Of a DNA stretch of 64,000 nt, positions 40,432-48,665 are shown in pieces. Position 1 is the first letter of the stretch. Every line of letters starts with the position of its first letter. This DNA comes from Variovorax paradoxus EPS (GTDB taxonomy: Bacteria > Pseudomonadota > Gammaproteobacteria > Burkholderiales > Burkholderiaceae_C). The notes below the pieces were generated by a model that saw nothing but the letters and a program-made list of their open reading frames with translations, searched no databases and had not been told where the DNA came from. A program made the translations under genes and the position numbers. Location of the stretch: contig NC_014931.1 in NCBI RefSeq assembly GCF_000184745.1, positions 3,658,001 through 3,722,000 of the forward strand, in the 5' to 3' direction.

Positions 40432-41267
40432 ATCCCGAGCAATACGTGCAAGACAAGGCGGCAGCCTCGGGCAGCAGTTTCTATTACGCCTTCCTGTTTC
40501 TGCCCAAGCCCCGGCGCGCCGCGATCACGGCGTTCTATGCCTTCTGTCGCGAGGTCGACGACGTGGTCGACGAGGTCAGCGACCCCGGCGTTGCCGCCAC
40601 CAAGCTCGCCTGGTGGCGCACCGAGGTCGCCCAGGCCTTCGCGGGCACGCCGCGCCATCCGGTGATGCTGGCGCTGATGCCGCACGCCGCGGCCTACGGC
40701 ATCGAGGCGCGCCAACTGCTCGAGGTGATCGACGGCTGCCAGATGGACCTGGACCAGACCCGCTATCTCGACTTCCCCGGCCTCGCGCGCTACTGCCACC
40801 TCGTGGCCGGCGTGGTGGGCGAAGTCGCGGCGCGCATCTTCGGCCAGACCGATCCGCAGACCACGGCCTATGCCCACAAGCTCGGGCTGGCGCTGCAGCT
40901 CACGAACATCCTGCGCGATGTGGGCGAAGACGCCCTGCGTGGCCGCATCTACCTGCCGGTCAACGAACTGCAGCAGTTCGACGTGAAGGCGCACGAGATC
41001 CTCAATCGCGTGCACTCGGACCGCTTCGTGGCGCTCATGAAGTTCCAGGCCGAGCGCGCGCATGCCGCCTACGACGAGGCGCTCGCCCTGCTGCCGGTGG
41101 CCGACCGTCGCACGCAGAAGCCGGGCCTGATGATGGCCAGCATCTACCGCACGCTGCTGCGCGAGATCGAGCGCGACGACTTCCAGGTGCTGAACCAGCG
41201 CGTGAGCCTGACGCCCGTTCGCAAGTTCTGGCTCGCGTGGAAGGTTCAGGCGCTGGGGCGGATCTAG
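40428..41267 (+). CDS. hpnD: Presqualene diphosphate synthase HpnD
   Basis: Condenses two farnesyl diphosphates to presqualene diphosphate. The 279-residue protein has Asp-rich motifs DDVVDE (residues 44-49) and DVGED in LTNILRDVGEDALRGRIYLP, both needed for magnesium diphosphate binding. It starts inside the hpnC stop (ATGA), so it is translationally coupled. The unidentified gene begins 11 bases after its stop. Confidence 0.93.
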   Translation: MNPEQYVQDKAAASGSSFYYAFLFLPKPRRAAITAFYAFCREVDDVVDEVSDPGVAATKLAWWRTEVAQAFAGTPRHPVMLALMPHAAAYGIEARQLLEVIDGCQMDLDQTRYLDFPGLARYCHLVAGVVGEVAARIFGQTDPQTTAYAHKLGLALQLTNILRDVGEDALRGRIYLPVNELQQFDVKAHEILNRVHSDRFVALMKFQAERAHAAYDEALALLPVADRRTQKPGLMMASIYRTLLREIERDDFQVLNQRVSLTPVRKFWLAWKVQALGRI

Positions 41268-41278
41268 CCGTCGCACCC

Positions 41279-42112
41279 ATGGATCCGTGCCAAGCTCCGT
41301 ATCGAGATCTGTTCGATGCGCTCTACAAAAGCGCCCCGGCGGAAGATGTCTTTGAGACGCTGCTTCGTCCGTGGCTCGACGCGCACGCGGAAGAACGCGA
41401 CTGGCTGAATGCGTTCGCGCAGAGATCCTCGCCGGCGCCCATCGTCACCGAGGACTCGTGGCGCCTCTACGCACTGTCGCGCGTCAATCAGGTCTTGCTG
41501 CTGGCCTTTCAACGCAATGAGGGCGAAGGCTGGGAAGGCCCGAATCTGAGCCTGCCGGATTACCTGGCATTCATGACCGGCCTGTGTTGCCGCGTGGCCG
41601 ACGAGACGGACTACTCGCCGTTCTTTCACGAGATTGTCGAAGCCGCTGAAGAGAAGAGACCTCTCTTTTCGCGGCGCAAGGCCCTTGAACTGGCAAGGGT
41701 CGATTGGCCCGCGTTGATGCTCGGGACGATGATGTTCTCGCGAGCAGGCGTTGCGGTCAGCTGCGCCCCTGGCGCCCTGCATACTGAGATCGCAACGTCC
41801 TCGACTCTCTATTGGCAACGCTGGCGCAAGCACCGTCGCACCTCGGATCTTTCGGATGGCTGGGGCTCCAATTCGCAATGGAGAACGCCCTTTCGTCGCG
41901 ACTATGTCGTCGGCGAAGAGTTGCTCTTCAACGCGGATGGCAAGCACGACCTGGCTGCGCCCGGATTGCCAGCCTCCGAGTACGACGACCTGACTGTTGC
42001 CGAGCGCATCGAGCTGCTCACGCACAGGTGTTTCGTCCGTTGCGAGAAGCCCGACGACGACTTTCATCCCTACGGCGACCGCATCCAACTTCCTCACGGT
42101 TTCCAGCAATGA
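41279..42112 (+). CDS. Unrecognised gene embedded between hpnD and hpnE
   Basis: A 277-residue soluble acidic protein with no membrane segment, signal peptide or motif I can name. It has many aromatic and Trp residues (YWQRWRKH, DGWGSNSQW) and a mixed composition. Its bases look somewhat less GC-rich than its neighbours by eye, which hints at later acquisition. It begins 11 bases after hpnD, and its TGA overlaps the hpnE ATG, so it is fully integrated in the operon and could affect squalene synthesis or simply ride along. The ATG of MDPCQAPYRDL is the first in frame after the hpnD stop. Confidence 0.65.
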   Translation: MDPCQAPYRDLFDALYKSAPAEDVFETLLRPWLDAHAEERDWLNAFAQRSSPAPIVTEDSWRLYALSRVNQVLLLAFQRNEGEGWEGPNLSLPDYLAFMTGLCCRVADETDYSPFFHEIVEAAEEKRPLFSRRKALELARVDWPALMLGTMMFSRAGVAVSCAPGALHTEIATSSTLYWQRWRKHRRTSDLSDGWGSNSQWRTPFRRDYVVGEELLFNADGKHDLAAPGLPASEYDDLTVAERIELLTHRCFVRCEKPDDDFHPYGDRIQLPHGFQQ

Positions 42113-43371
42113 AGAAGCTTGCCGTCATCGGCGCCGGCTGGGCCGGCCTTGCCTGTGCGGTCGAGGCCACGCGGCTCGGTCATTCGGTCACGCTGTTCGA
42201 GGCGGCGCCCATGCCGGGCGGACGGGCACGGCGCGTCGATCAAATGCACGGCATGGCGCTGGACAACGGCCAGCACATCCTGATCGGCGCCTACACGGCC
42301 ACGCTCAAGCTGATGCGCGAAGTCGGCGTCGATGTCGAACAAGCACTGCATCGTCTGCCGCTCTCATTGCGATTCGCCGACGGCGGCGGGCTCAAGCTGC
42401 CGCGGCTGCCAGCGCCGCTCGATCTGCTGGCGGGCATCTTCACGGCGCGCGGCTGGACGTGGCGGGACAAGTCTTCGCTGCTGCGCACCGCCATCGGCTG
42501 GCGGCTTTCCGGATTCCGCTGCGCGAGCACCACCACGGTCGCCGACCTGTGCGCCGGCCTCTCGCCGCGGGTGATGCAGGAACTGATCGAACCGCTGTGC
42601 GTGTCCGCACTCAACACGCCGGTGGCCCAGTCGAGTGGTGAAGTGTTCCTGCGCGTGCTGCGCGATGCGCTCTTCAGCGGCAGCGGCGGCGCCGACCTGC
42701 TGCTGCCGCGCGCAGACCTCGGCGCGCTCCTGCCGGATGCAGCGATCGCATGGCTGACGGAGCACGGCGCGACAGTGCGCATCGGCACGCGCGTGCGGGC
42801 CATCGCACCTGAAGCCGGGCAATGGCGCGTCGATGACGAAATCTTCGATCAGGTCATCCTGGCTTGTGCCCCCTGGGACGCCGCGCGGCTCGTCCGCGCA
42901 TCGGGCGTGCCGGCCGAGCGCTGGTGCGAAACCACCGAGGCGCTGCGCTTCGAAGCCATCGCCACGGTCTACGTGCGCGGCGCCTCGAAGTTGGCAGAGC
43001 CGATGCTGGCCCTGCGGAGCGATCCGGCCTCGGCGCCCGCACAGTTCGTGTTCGACCGCGGCGAGCTCGGCGGCCCGGAGGGCGTGCTCGCGCTCGTCAT
43101 CAGCGCCAACGAAGCATCGCGTGAAACGCTCGAAGAACAGGTGATCGCGCAAGCCGCAGCGCAGTTGAATCAGACTTCGCTGGAGATCATCCAGACCGTC
43201 GTTGAAAAGCGCGCCACCTTCGCCTGTACACCCGCCCTCGCCCGGCCGCCGATGCGCGTCGCACCCGGCCTGCGGGCCTGCGGCGACTACACCGAAGGCC
43301 CCTACCCCGCGACGCTCGAAGGCGCGGTGCTCAGCGGATTGGCGGCAGCGCAGGCATCGACCACCTCATGA
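42109..43371 (+). CDS. hpnE: Hydroxysqualene dehydroxylase HpnE
   Basis: FAD-dependent amine-oxidase-fold enzyme that reduces hydroxysqualene to squalene. The 420-residue protein has the FAD motif GAGWAGLACA (residues 8-17), the LFEA strand end, PGGRAR, and a C-terminal FAD segment CGDYTEGPYPATLEGAVLSG. The ATG overlaps the preceding unknown gene's stop (ATGA). It also overlaps the next small gene by ATGA, so translation is coupled through the whole cluster. Confidence 0.92.
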   Translation: MKKLAVIGAGWAGLACAVEATRLGHSVTLFEAAPMPGGRARRVDQMHGMALDNGQHILIGAYTATLKLMREVGVDVEQALHRLPLSLRFADGGGLKLPRLPAPLDLLAGIFTARGWTWRDKSSLLRTAIGWRLSGFRCASTTTVADLCAGLSPRVMQELIEPLCVSALNTPVAQSSGEVFLRVLRDALFSGSGGADLLLPRADLGALLPDAAIAWLTEHGATVRIGTRVRAIAPEAGQWRVDDEIFDQVILACAPWDAARLVRASGVPAERWCETTEALRFEAIATVYVRGASKLAEPMLALRSDPASAPAQFVFDRGELGGPEGVLALVISANEASRETLEEQVIAQAAAQLNQTSLEIIQTVVEKRATFACTPALARPPMRVAPGLRACGDYTEGPYPATLEGAVLSGLAAAQASTTS

Positions 43372-43670
43372 CCGAACTGCGCTACCTCGACTTCGACTAC
43401 AGCGAAGACACCGAAGGCCACGGCACCTTCGACGCCATGGCTTCGACTTCGCCGGAGAAATCACCCGAGGTGCATGCCGAGGTCGAGCAGGTGCTCGCCT
43501 GGGCCGAAGCCACGTTCCCGGATGCGCGCGGCGCACTGGACGAAGGCGCCCTCTGGGACTATGACCTGCAGGAAACGCGCGAAGACCCGCGCTTCACCAC
43601 CGTCACCCTCTCGCTCAGCGGCACCGCGGACTTCTGCACCGCGCTGCGCGAGCAATTCGCGCTCGACTGA
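43368..43670 (+). CDS. Small acidic protein of unknown function
   Basis: A 100-residue acidic soluble protein (many Asp and Glu, for example DFDYSEDTEGHGTFDAM) coupled to hpnE by an ATGA overlap. No motif is recognised. It ends 4 bases from the convergent LysE gene. Its place at the end of the hpn operon does not by itself imply a role in squalene synthesis. Confidence 0.65.
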   Translation: MTELRYLDFDYSEDTEGHGTFDAMASTSPEKSPEVHAEVEQVLAWAEATFPDARGALDEGALWDYDLQETREDPRFTTVTLSLSGTADFCTALREQFALD

Positions 43671-43674
43671 CCGA

Positions 43675-44316
43675 TCAGGCCGCCTTGTTCGGCAGGCGCA
43701 GCAGGCTCAAGCCCAACAGCACGAAGGCACCGCCGGACACGCGATTGAAGAGCTTCGAACGGCGCGGATCGGACAGCTGCTTCTTCAGCATCCGCGCGAG
43801 CAGCACATAGAACGCATGCGACAGCACCGAGCCCGCGGCGAAGGTGGCCGTGAGCACCGCGAACTGCCCGAGGATCGGCGCATCGTGCGTGAGGAACTGT
43901 GGGAACAGCGCCGAGAAGAACAGGATGCCCTTGGGATTGGTGAGCGCCACGGTCACGCCATTGCCGAACAGGCGCCACGCGGCGCGCGGTGCGGCGGGCG
44001 CGCCGGTTGCAGCCAAATCGGAGAACACGCTGGCCCGGTTACGCCACTGCTTCACGCCCAGGTAGATCAGGTACGCCGCGCCCGCCACCTTCAGCACCAT
44101 GAACGCGGACGCCGAGGTCGTCAGCACCACGCCCAGCCCCGCCATCGCGGCGGCCGACACCATGAACAGGCCCACCGCATTGCCGAGCGAACTGATCATC
44201 GCGCGTCGCGGCCCCACGGAGATCGAGTTCGACACCGCGAGCAGCACGGCTGGACCGGGGGTGAAAGCGACAAGCAGCGTCACGCCGCAGAAGATGAGCC
44301 AGTTGGAGAGATGCAC
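43675..44316 (-). CDS. LysE-family amino acid exporter
   Basis: A 213-residue inner-membrane protein with about six membrane segments and the LysE/RhtB hallmark FTPGPAVLLAVSNSISVGPRRAM near the N-terminus. Family members export amino acids or derivatives such as homoserine lactones. I use the GTG at 44316 (HLSNWLIF), which has an AGGA-type site upstream; an ATG at 44430 would add an Arg/Ser-rich tail that overlaps the divergent gene's region. Confidence 0.85.
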   Translation of the reverse strand: MHLSNWLIFCGVTLLVAFTPGPAVLLAVSNSISVGPRRAMISSLGNAVGLFMVSAAAMAGLGVVLTTSASAFMVLKVAGAAYLIYLGVKQWRNRASVFSDLAATGAPAAPRAAWRLFGNGVTVALTNPKGILFFSALFPQFLTHDAPILGQFAVLTATFAAGSVLSHAFYVLLARMLKKQLSDPRRSKLFNRVSGGAFVLLGLSLLRLPNKAA

Positions 44317-44435
44317 TTTCGGAGTTCCTGCGCGAAAGGTGGACAAGGGACGAGACGGGGAGCGGGAAACTATAGTCCGACGGCTCGCCGCCCGCCCCGG
44401 CCGCGCCAATTGCCCCTCACCTCTGGACAAAGAAC

Positions 44436-44741
44436 ATGGTCACCTGCTACCTGCGCTACATCGTCGATGCCTACAAGCTCAAGGAATTCGAGCACTACGG
44501 CAAGCTCTGGATTCCGCTGGTCGAGAAGTTCGGCGGCAAGCACCACGGCTACTTCCTGCCTTCGGAAGGCGCGAACAATGTCGCGCTGGCGATGTTCAGT
44601 TTTCCGAGCCTCGCGGCCTATGAGAAATACCGCGCCGACTCGATGCAGGACCCCGAGTGCCAGGCGGCCTTCAAGTACGCAGAGGACACGCGCTGCATCC
44701 TGAGCTACGAGCGCAGCTTCTTCCGGCCAGTCTTCGAATAA
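44436..44741 (+). CDS. NIPSNAP-family protein
   Basis: A 101-residue dimeric ferredoxin-like-fold protein. The start MVTCYLRYIVD and later FEHYGKLWIPLVEKFGGKHHGYFLPSEG are typical of NIPSNAP proteins, which are widespread but without a settled bacterial function. It is divergent from the LysE exporter and stops 3 bases from the convergent HAD gene. Confidence 0.85.
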   Translation: MVTCYLRYIVDAYKLKEFEHYGKLWIPLVEKFGGKHHGYFLPSEGANNVALAMFSFPSLAAYEKYRADSMQDPECQAAFKYAEDTRCILSYERSFFRPVFE

Positions 44742-44744
44742 GTC

Positions 44745-45476
44745 TCAGGCGCCGAGCGCCACGCAAAGCGCGTGCAGGTTCGGCACGATCAGCTGCGGTC
44801 GCGCGCCATGCACCCAGGGGCGCTCATCGCGCACCAGCCATGCGGCCTGCATGCCGGCGTTGAGCGCGCCGACCACGTCGAGCTCGGCGTCGTCGCCCAC
44901 ATGCAGCACGTCCTTGGGCAAGAGGCCGACAGAGGCCGCGGCGGCGCGGAAGATCGGCGCGTGCGGCTTGCCGCTGCCGAAGGCACGCGCATTGAACGCG
45001 GTGCGGAACCAGCGGCCCACGCCGGTCTGGTGGATGTCGGCATTGCCGTTCGACACGGCAACCAATGGATAACGCTCGCTGAGCCACTTGAGCGCGGGCA
45101 GCGCATCGTCATAGAGCGTCACGCGCTGGCGCTCGGCGAAGAAGGCGTCGAAGGCGGGATCGGCCAGTGCCGGGTCTTCTCCGGAGCGCTTGAGCGCAGT
45201 GCGGATCGACTCGCGGCGCAGCGCGCTCAGGTCGTGCGCGAGGTCCGAACGCTCCTTCTCGGTGGCTTCGCGCAGTTCGCGCAGGATGCCGGGCGTGAGC
45301 AGCAGCGAGGCCGTCTTCGGTGCCTCGCGCAGGAGCCATTCCTGCAGCACGGCTTCGGCGCGTTCGATGGTCGGCCAGATGGGCCAGAGGGTGTCGTCGA
45401 GGTCGAGCGAGATCGCGGAGATGCGCTGGACATCGAGCGGCGCGGCGTTCGCCGGCGCTGTGGGGGCGGAGGTCAT
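44745..45476 (-). CDS. HAD-superfamily hydrolase
   Basis: A 243-residue phosphatase-like protein. The catalytic nucleophile Asp is in motif I DLDDTLWP (about residues 24-31), motif II is VAVSNGNADI, the Lys of motif III is in GSGKPHAPIF, and motif IV is HVGDDAELDVVGA. It resembles the YjjG/YigB-type HAD-IA group that hydrolyses sugar or nucleotide phosphates. The ATG at 45476 (MTSAPTAPAN) leaves 15 bases to the divergent hemH; a longer upstream frame is a shadow of hemH. Confidence 0.88.
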   Translation of the reverse strand: MTSAPTAPANAAPLDVQRISAISLDLDDTLWPIWPTIERAEAVLQEWLLREAPKTASLLLTPGILRELREATEKERSDLAHDLSALRRESIRTALKRSGEDPALADPAFDAFFAERQRVTLYDDALPALKWLSERYPLVAVSNGNADIHQTGVGRWFRTAFNARAFGSGKPHAPIFRAAAASVGLLPKDVLHVGDDAELDVVGALNAGMQAAWLVRDERPWVHGARPQLIVPNLHALCVALGA

Positions 45477-45491
45477 GCCTGAGAATATCGC

Positions 45492-46535
45492 ATGCCTCAA
45501 GCCCCGACGAATGCCTCGACCAGCGCGACCACAAACACCAGTTCCTCCAATGACCGCACCGCCGTCCTCTGGTGCAACCTGGGCTCCCCCGACGCCCCCA
45601 CCGCCGCCGCCGTTCGCCCCTACCTCGCCGACTTTCTGGGCGACCCGCGCGTGGTCGAAATTCCGAAGGTGCTCTGGACACTGATCCTGCACGGCATCAT
45701 CCTGCGCGTGCGGCCGGCCAAGTCCGCTGCCAAGTACGCGAGCATCTGGATGCCCGAGGGCTCGCCGCTCAAGGTGTGGACGCAGAAGCAGGCGACGCTC
45801 CTGGCAGGCTGGCTCGGCGAACGCGGCCACCGCGTGACGGTGCGCGATGCGATGCGCTACGCCAACCCGTCGATCGCATCCCGCCTCGACGCGCTGCAGG
45901 CCGAGGGCGCCACCCGTGTGCTGGTGCTGCAGGCCTATCCGCAGTACTCGGCCACGACCACCGCGAGCGTGATCGATGCGGTGAACGACTGGAGCCGGAA
46001 GCAACGCCGCATTCCCGAATTCCGCTTCGTGAACCAGTACCACGACGACCCCGCCTACATCGACGCACTCGCCCAGGGCATCGAGCACCACTGGAAAACC
46101 GAGGGCCGCGGCGAAGTGCTGCTGATGAGCTTCCACGGCATTCCCGCGCGCAACATCGCGCTCGGCGATCCGTACCAGGCGCAGTGCCTGGAAACCGCGC
46201 GCCTGCTTGCGGCGCGGCTGGGCCTTTCCGATGCGCAGCATCGCGTCACCTTCCAGTCGCGCTTCGGCCGCGCCAAGTGGCTCGAGCCCTACACCGAGCC
46301 AACGCTGCGCGAACTCGGCGCGAGCGGCATCAAGCGGGTCGACGTGGTGTGCCCTGGCTTCCCGGCCGACTGCCTCGAGACGCTGGAAGAAATCGCCATG
46401 GAAGGCCGCGAAGCCTTCCTGCATGCGGGCGGCCAGGCCTTCAGCTACATCCCGTGCCTGAACGACAGCCCGGCATGGATCACCGCGCTCGCTGGCGTCG
46501 CCGAACGCAACCTCGCGGGCTGGCCTACCAGGTAA
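45492..46535 (+). CDS. hemH: Ferrochelatase
   Basis: Inserts iron into protoporphyrin IX, the last step of haem synthesis. The 347-residue protein has the family sequence [15 protein letters not shown] at the start, the [14 protein letters not shown] segment, and the catalytic His in [12 protein letters not shown]. The usual LLVNLGTP here reads LWCNLGSP, a minor variation. It is divergent from the HAD gene with only 15 bases between starts, so its promoter must lie in the HAD coding region. Membrane-associated. Confidence 0.95.
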   Translation: MPQAPTNASTSATTNTSSSNDRTAVLWCNLGSPDAPTAAAVRPYLADFLGDPRVVEIPKVLWTLILHGIILRVRPAKSAAKYASIWMPEGSPLKVWTQKQATLLAGWLGERGHRVTVRDAMRYANPSIASRLDALQAEGATRVLVLQAYPQYSATTTASVIDAVNDWSRKQRRIPEFRFVNQYHDDPAYIDALAQGIEHHWKTEGRGEVLLMSFHGIPARNIALGDPYQAQCLETARLLAARLGLSDAQHRVTFQSRFGRAKWLEPYTEPTLRELGASGIKRVDVVCPGFPADCLETLEEIAMEGREAFLHAGGQAFSYIPCLNDSPAWITALAGVAERNLAGWPTR

Positions 46536-46536
46536 C

Positions 46537-47094
46537 TCAGCTCGCTGCCTTCCGCGCCAACAGCGCCTGGATCGCCGCTTCCATCTCGGCGCATTCACCC
46601 TCGCCGAAATGCTGGCGCATCACCTGCCCCTTGGCGTCGACCAGGTAGAACGCCGGCCAGTACTGGTTGTTGTACGCCTTCCAGGTCGTGAAGCCGTTGT
46701 CCTGCGCCACGGGGTAGCGGATGTTGAACCGCTCGATCGCGTCCTGCACGTTGCGGGTCGACCGCTCGTAGGCGAACTCCGGCGAGTGCACGCCGACCAC
46801 GACGAAGCCTTGGTCCTTGTAGGTTTCATACCAGCGCACCACGTGCGGCAAGGTGCGGATGCAGTTGATGCAGGTGTAGGTCCAGAAGTCGACCAGCACC
46901 ACCTTGCCCGCGAGCCCCTGCATCGTGAGCGGCCCCGAGTTGAGCCATTTCTCGATGCCCGCGAACTCGGGTGCGCGGCCGTAGTCCTTGAGGCCCGGCG
47001 ATGCGGCGAGCGCACCCTGCATCGGCCAACCGGCCATGGCAGCCGCGCCTGCAGCAAGACCTGAAAACGCCCTTCTCGACAGCAACTTGCCCAT
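46537..47094 (-). CDS. Tat-exported thioredoxin-like protein
   Basis: A 185-residue periplasmic redoxin. The N-terminus has a twin-arginine pattern (LSRRAFSGLAAGAAAMAG) and a signal ending near ALA/AS (about residue 31). The thioredoxin-fold domain carries the redox motif CINC in FWTYTCINCIRTLPHV, the DipZ/YbbN-like variant rather than CGPC. Redox-partner is not encoded nearby. Such proteins act in disulfide or peroxide metabolism. It is tail to tail with hemH, 1 base apart. Confidence 0.85.
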   Translation of the reverse strand: MGKLLSRRAFSGLAAGAAAMAGWPMQGALAASPGLKDYGRAPEFAGIEKWLNSGPLTMQGLAGKVVLVDFWTYTCINCIRTLPHVVRWYETYKDQGFVVVGVHSPEFAYERSTRNVQDAIERFNIRYPVAQDNGFTTWKAYNNQYWPAFYLVDAKGQVMRQHFGEGECAEMEAAIQALLARKAAS

Positions 47095-47216
47095 GATCGC
47101 AACCCCATTCGTGTCAGACCGACAGCGGTCTGGCGCGATTGTTGGGCGCGCGCCTTGTCAGCGCGCATGTGTCACGGCAATTTGAACTTTGTCGCGAGGC
47201 CGTGACGTCTTGCCGA

Positions 47217-47723
47217 TCAGAACTTGCCGAGGTAATCCAGCTTGCCGATCGGCATGCCGCTGTGGCGCAGCACGTCGTAGGCGGTGGTCACATGGAAGAA
47301 GAAATTGGGCAGCGCGAACTGCAGCAGGTAGCGCTGCGCAGTAAAGGTGGCTTCGCCCTCGCGCGTCTTGATGGTCACGGGGCGCTCTTCCTGGCCGTCG
47401 ATCAGCGCGCGGTCCACGGTCGCGAGGAAATCCTGCGTCTTGCGGATGCGGGCCACCAGGTCGTCCCAGGTTTTTTCCTCGTCGGGGAAGCTGGGCGCCG
47501 TGATGCCCGCGATGCGCGCAGTGCCGAGCTTGGCGGCATCGCTCGCGCGCTGGATCTGGCCGACCAGCGTGAGCATGTCGGGCGCGAGCCGCGCATCGAC
47601 CAGCGTGGCGGTGTCGATGCCGTTGGCCTTGGCGTGCGCCAGGCTCTTGTCGAACAGGTGGGTCAGTTGTCCGAGACCGCGGGTGAAAACCGGGACGGAC
47701 AGGTCGTACAGCGAGAGCGACAT
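47217..47723 (-). CDS. DUF1993-family protein
   Basis: A 168-residue helical protein that fits the DUF1993 family (SLYDLSVPVFTRGLGQLTHLFDKSLAHA at the start, FFFHVTTAYDVLRHSGMPIGKLDYLG at the end). The fold is DinB/YfiT-like with metal-binding residues in related proteins, but function is not known. It follows the alpha/beta hydrolase by 57 bases on the same strand, so it may be the last gene of that transcript. Confidence 0.8.
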   Translation of the reverse strand: MSLSLYDLSVPVFTRGLGQLTHLFDKSLAHAKANGIDTATLVDARLAPDMLTLVGQIQRASDAAKLGTARIAGITAPSFPDEEKTWDDLVARIRKTQDFLATVDRALIDGQEERPVTIKTREGEATFTAQRYLLQFALPNFFFHVTTAYDVLRHSGMPIGKLDYLGKF

Positions 47724-47780
47724 GGTGAGGCGAGCCTTGTTGTGGTTGAAGTCGGCGGCGATTGTGCTGCCGCCGCCCGT

Positions 47781-48665
47781 TCAACGACCGGCCGCCCGGA
47801 TAAACCCCTCGATGGGCTCCAGTTGTTCGGGCACGTTCAGCGCGGGCGCGTGACCGCACCCCTGGATTTCGATGACCTGCAGCCGTCCCTCGGCGCCCGG
47901 CCCGCGGCGCCGCATCTCCTCGACCACCTCGGGCAGCACCAGGTCCGACTCGGCGCCGCGCAGGCACAGCACCGGCACCTCGATCGCGTCGTAGTGCGGC
48001 CAGATCAGGTAGTCGTTGTCGTGCGCGCTGAACTGCTTGACCATCGCCGGGTCGTAATGCGGCGTCACGCGGCCGTCGGCGAGGCGGCGGGTGGAACTTT
48101 CGGTGAGGCGCCGCCACTGCGCATCGCTGAGCCAGCCGTAGGGCTTGTAGACGGTGCGAAAGAACGCCTCCAGCTCGGCCACCGTGTCGAACGAAGGTGG
48201 CTGGCCCGCATAGGCACGGATGCGCTCGATGGCCGCTTGCGCAAGCTGTGGCGCGTTGTCGTTGAGCGTGAGGCTCGCAATGCGCGCCTTCATGCGCGGC
48301 TCGAAGAGGCCCGAGGCGCACACCATGCCGATCGCGCCGCCCATCGAGGTGCCGACCCAGTGCACGCGGCCGAGGCGCAGTTCGTCGCACAGCGCATTCG
48401 CGAGCCGCGCGTAGAAGGAGAGCTGGTATTCCTCATCAGGCAGCGGGCTCCATTGGCTCAAGCCGCGGCCGATGGTGTCGGGACAGATCACGCGGAAGCC
48501 GCGCGCCCCGAAGTGCTGCGCCAGCTCGTCCATGTCGCGGCTGGTGCGCGCGAGGCCGTGCCAGGCGATGACCACCGGCGCATCGGGCGCGCCCCATTCG
48601 AGCCAATGGATTTCGCGGCCGGCAAGCTCCGCGTAGTGCGATGTGGGGATGAGGGGCGCGCTCAT
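47781..48665 (-). CDS. Alpha/beta hydrolase, coupled to livM
   Basis: A 294-residue serine hydrolase. The oxyanion segment is AWHGLARTSRD, the nucleophile Ser is in the elbow GTSMGG, and the likely catalytic His is in GCGHAPALN near the C-terminus, with the acid in the AESDLVLPE area. No signal peptide, so it should be cytoplasmic. Its ATG overlaps the livM stop (ATGA, 48662-48665), which ties it to the Liv transporter and, through the locus, to the secreted depolymerase. A cytoplasmic oligomer or dimer esterase is my inference; it could also be a general esterase. Confidence 0.85.
   Translation of the reverse strand: MSAPLIPTSHYAELAGREIHWLEWGAPDAPVVIAWHGLARTSRDMDELAQHFGARGFRVICPDTIGRGLSQWSPLPDEEYQLSFYARLANALCDELRLGRVHWVGTSMGGAIGMVCASGLFEPRMKARIASLTLNDNAPQLAQAAIERIRAYAGQPPSFDTVAELEAFFRTVYKPYGWLSDAQWRRLTESSTRRLADGRVTPHYDPAMVKQFSAHDNDYLIWPHYDAIEVPVLCLRGAESDLVLPEVVEEMRRRGPGAEGRLQVIEIQGCGHAPALNVPEQLEPIEGFIRAAGR

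Noticed and set aside
37770..41267. A very long open frame on the plus strand through kup, hpnC and hpnD
   Set aside because: The first part is antisense to kup, the middle is out of frame with hpnC, and only the end coincides with hpnD. The real genes explain the region.
44745..46598. Long frame extending the HAD gene through hemH
   Set aside because: The extra N-terminal part is antisense to hemH and starts beyond the well-supported ATG at 45476.
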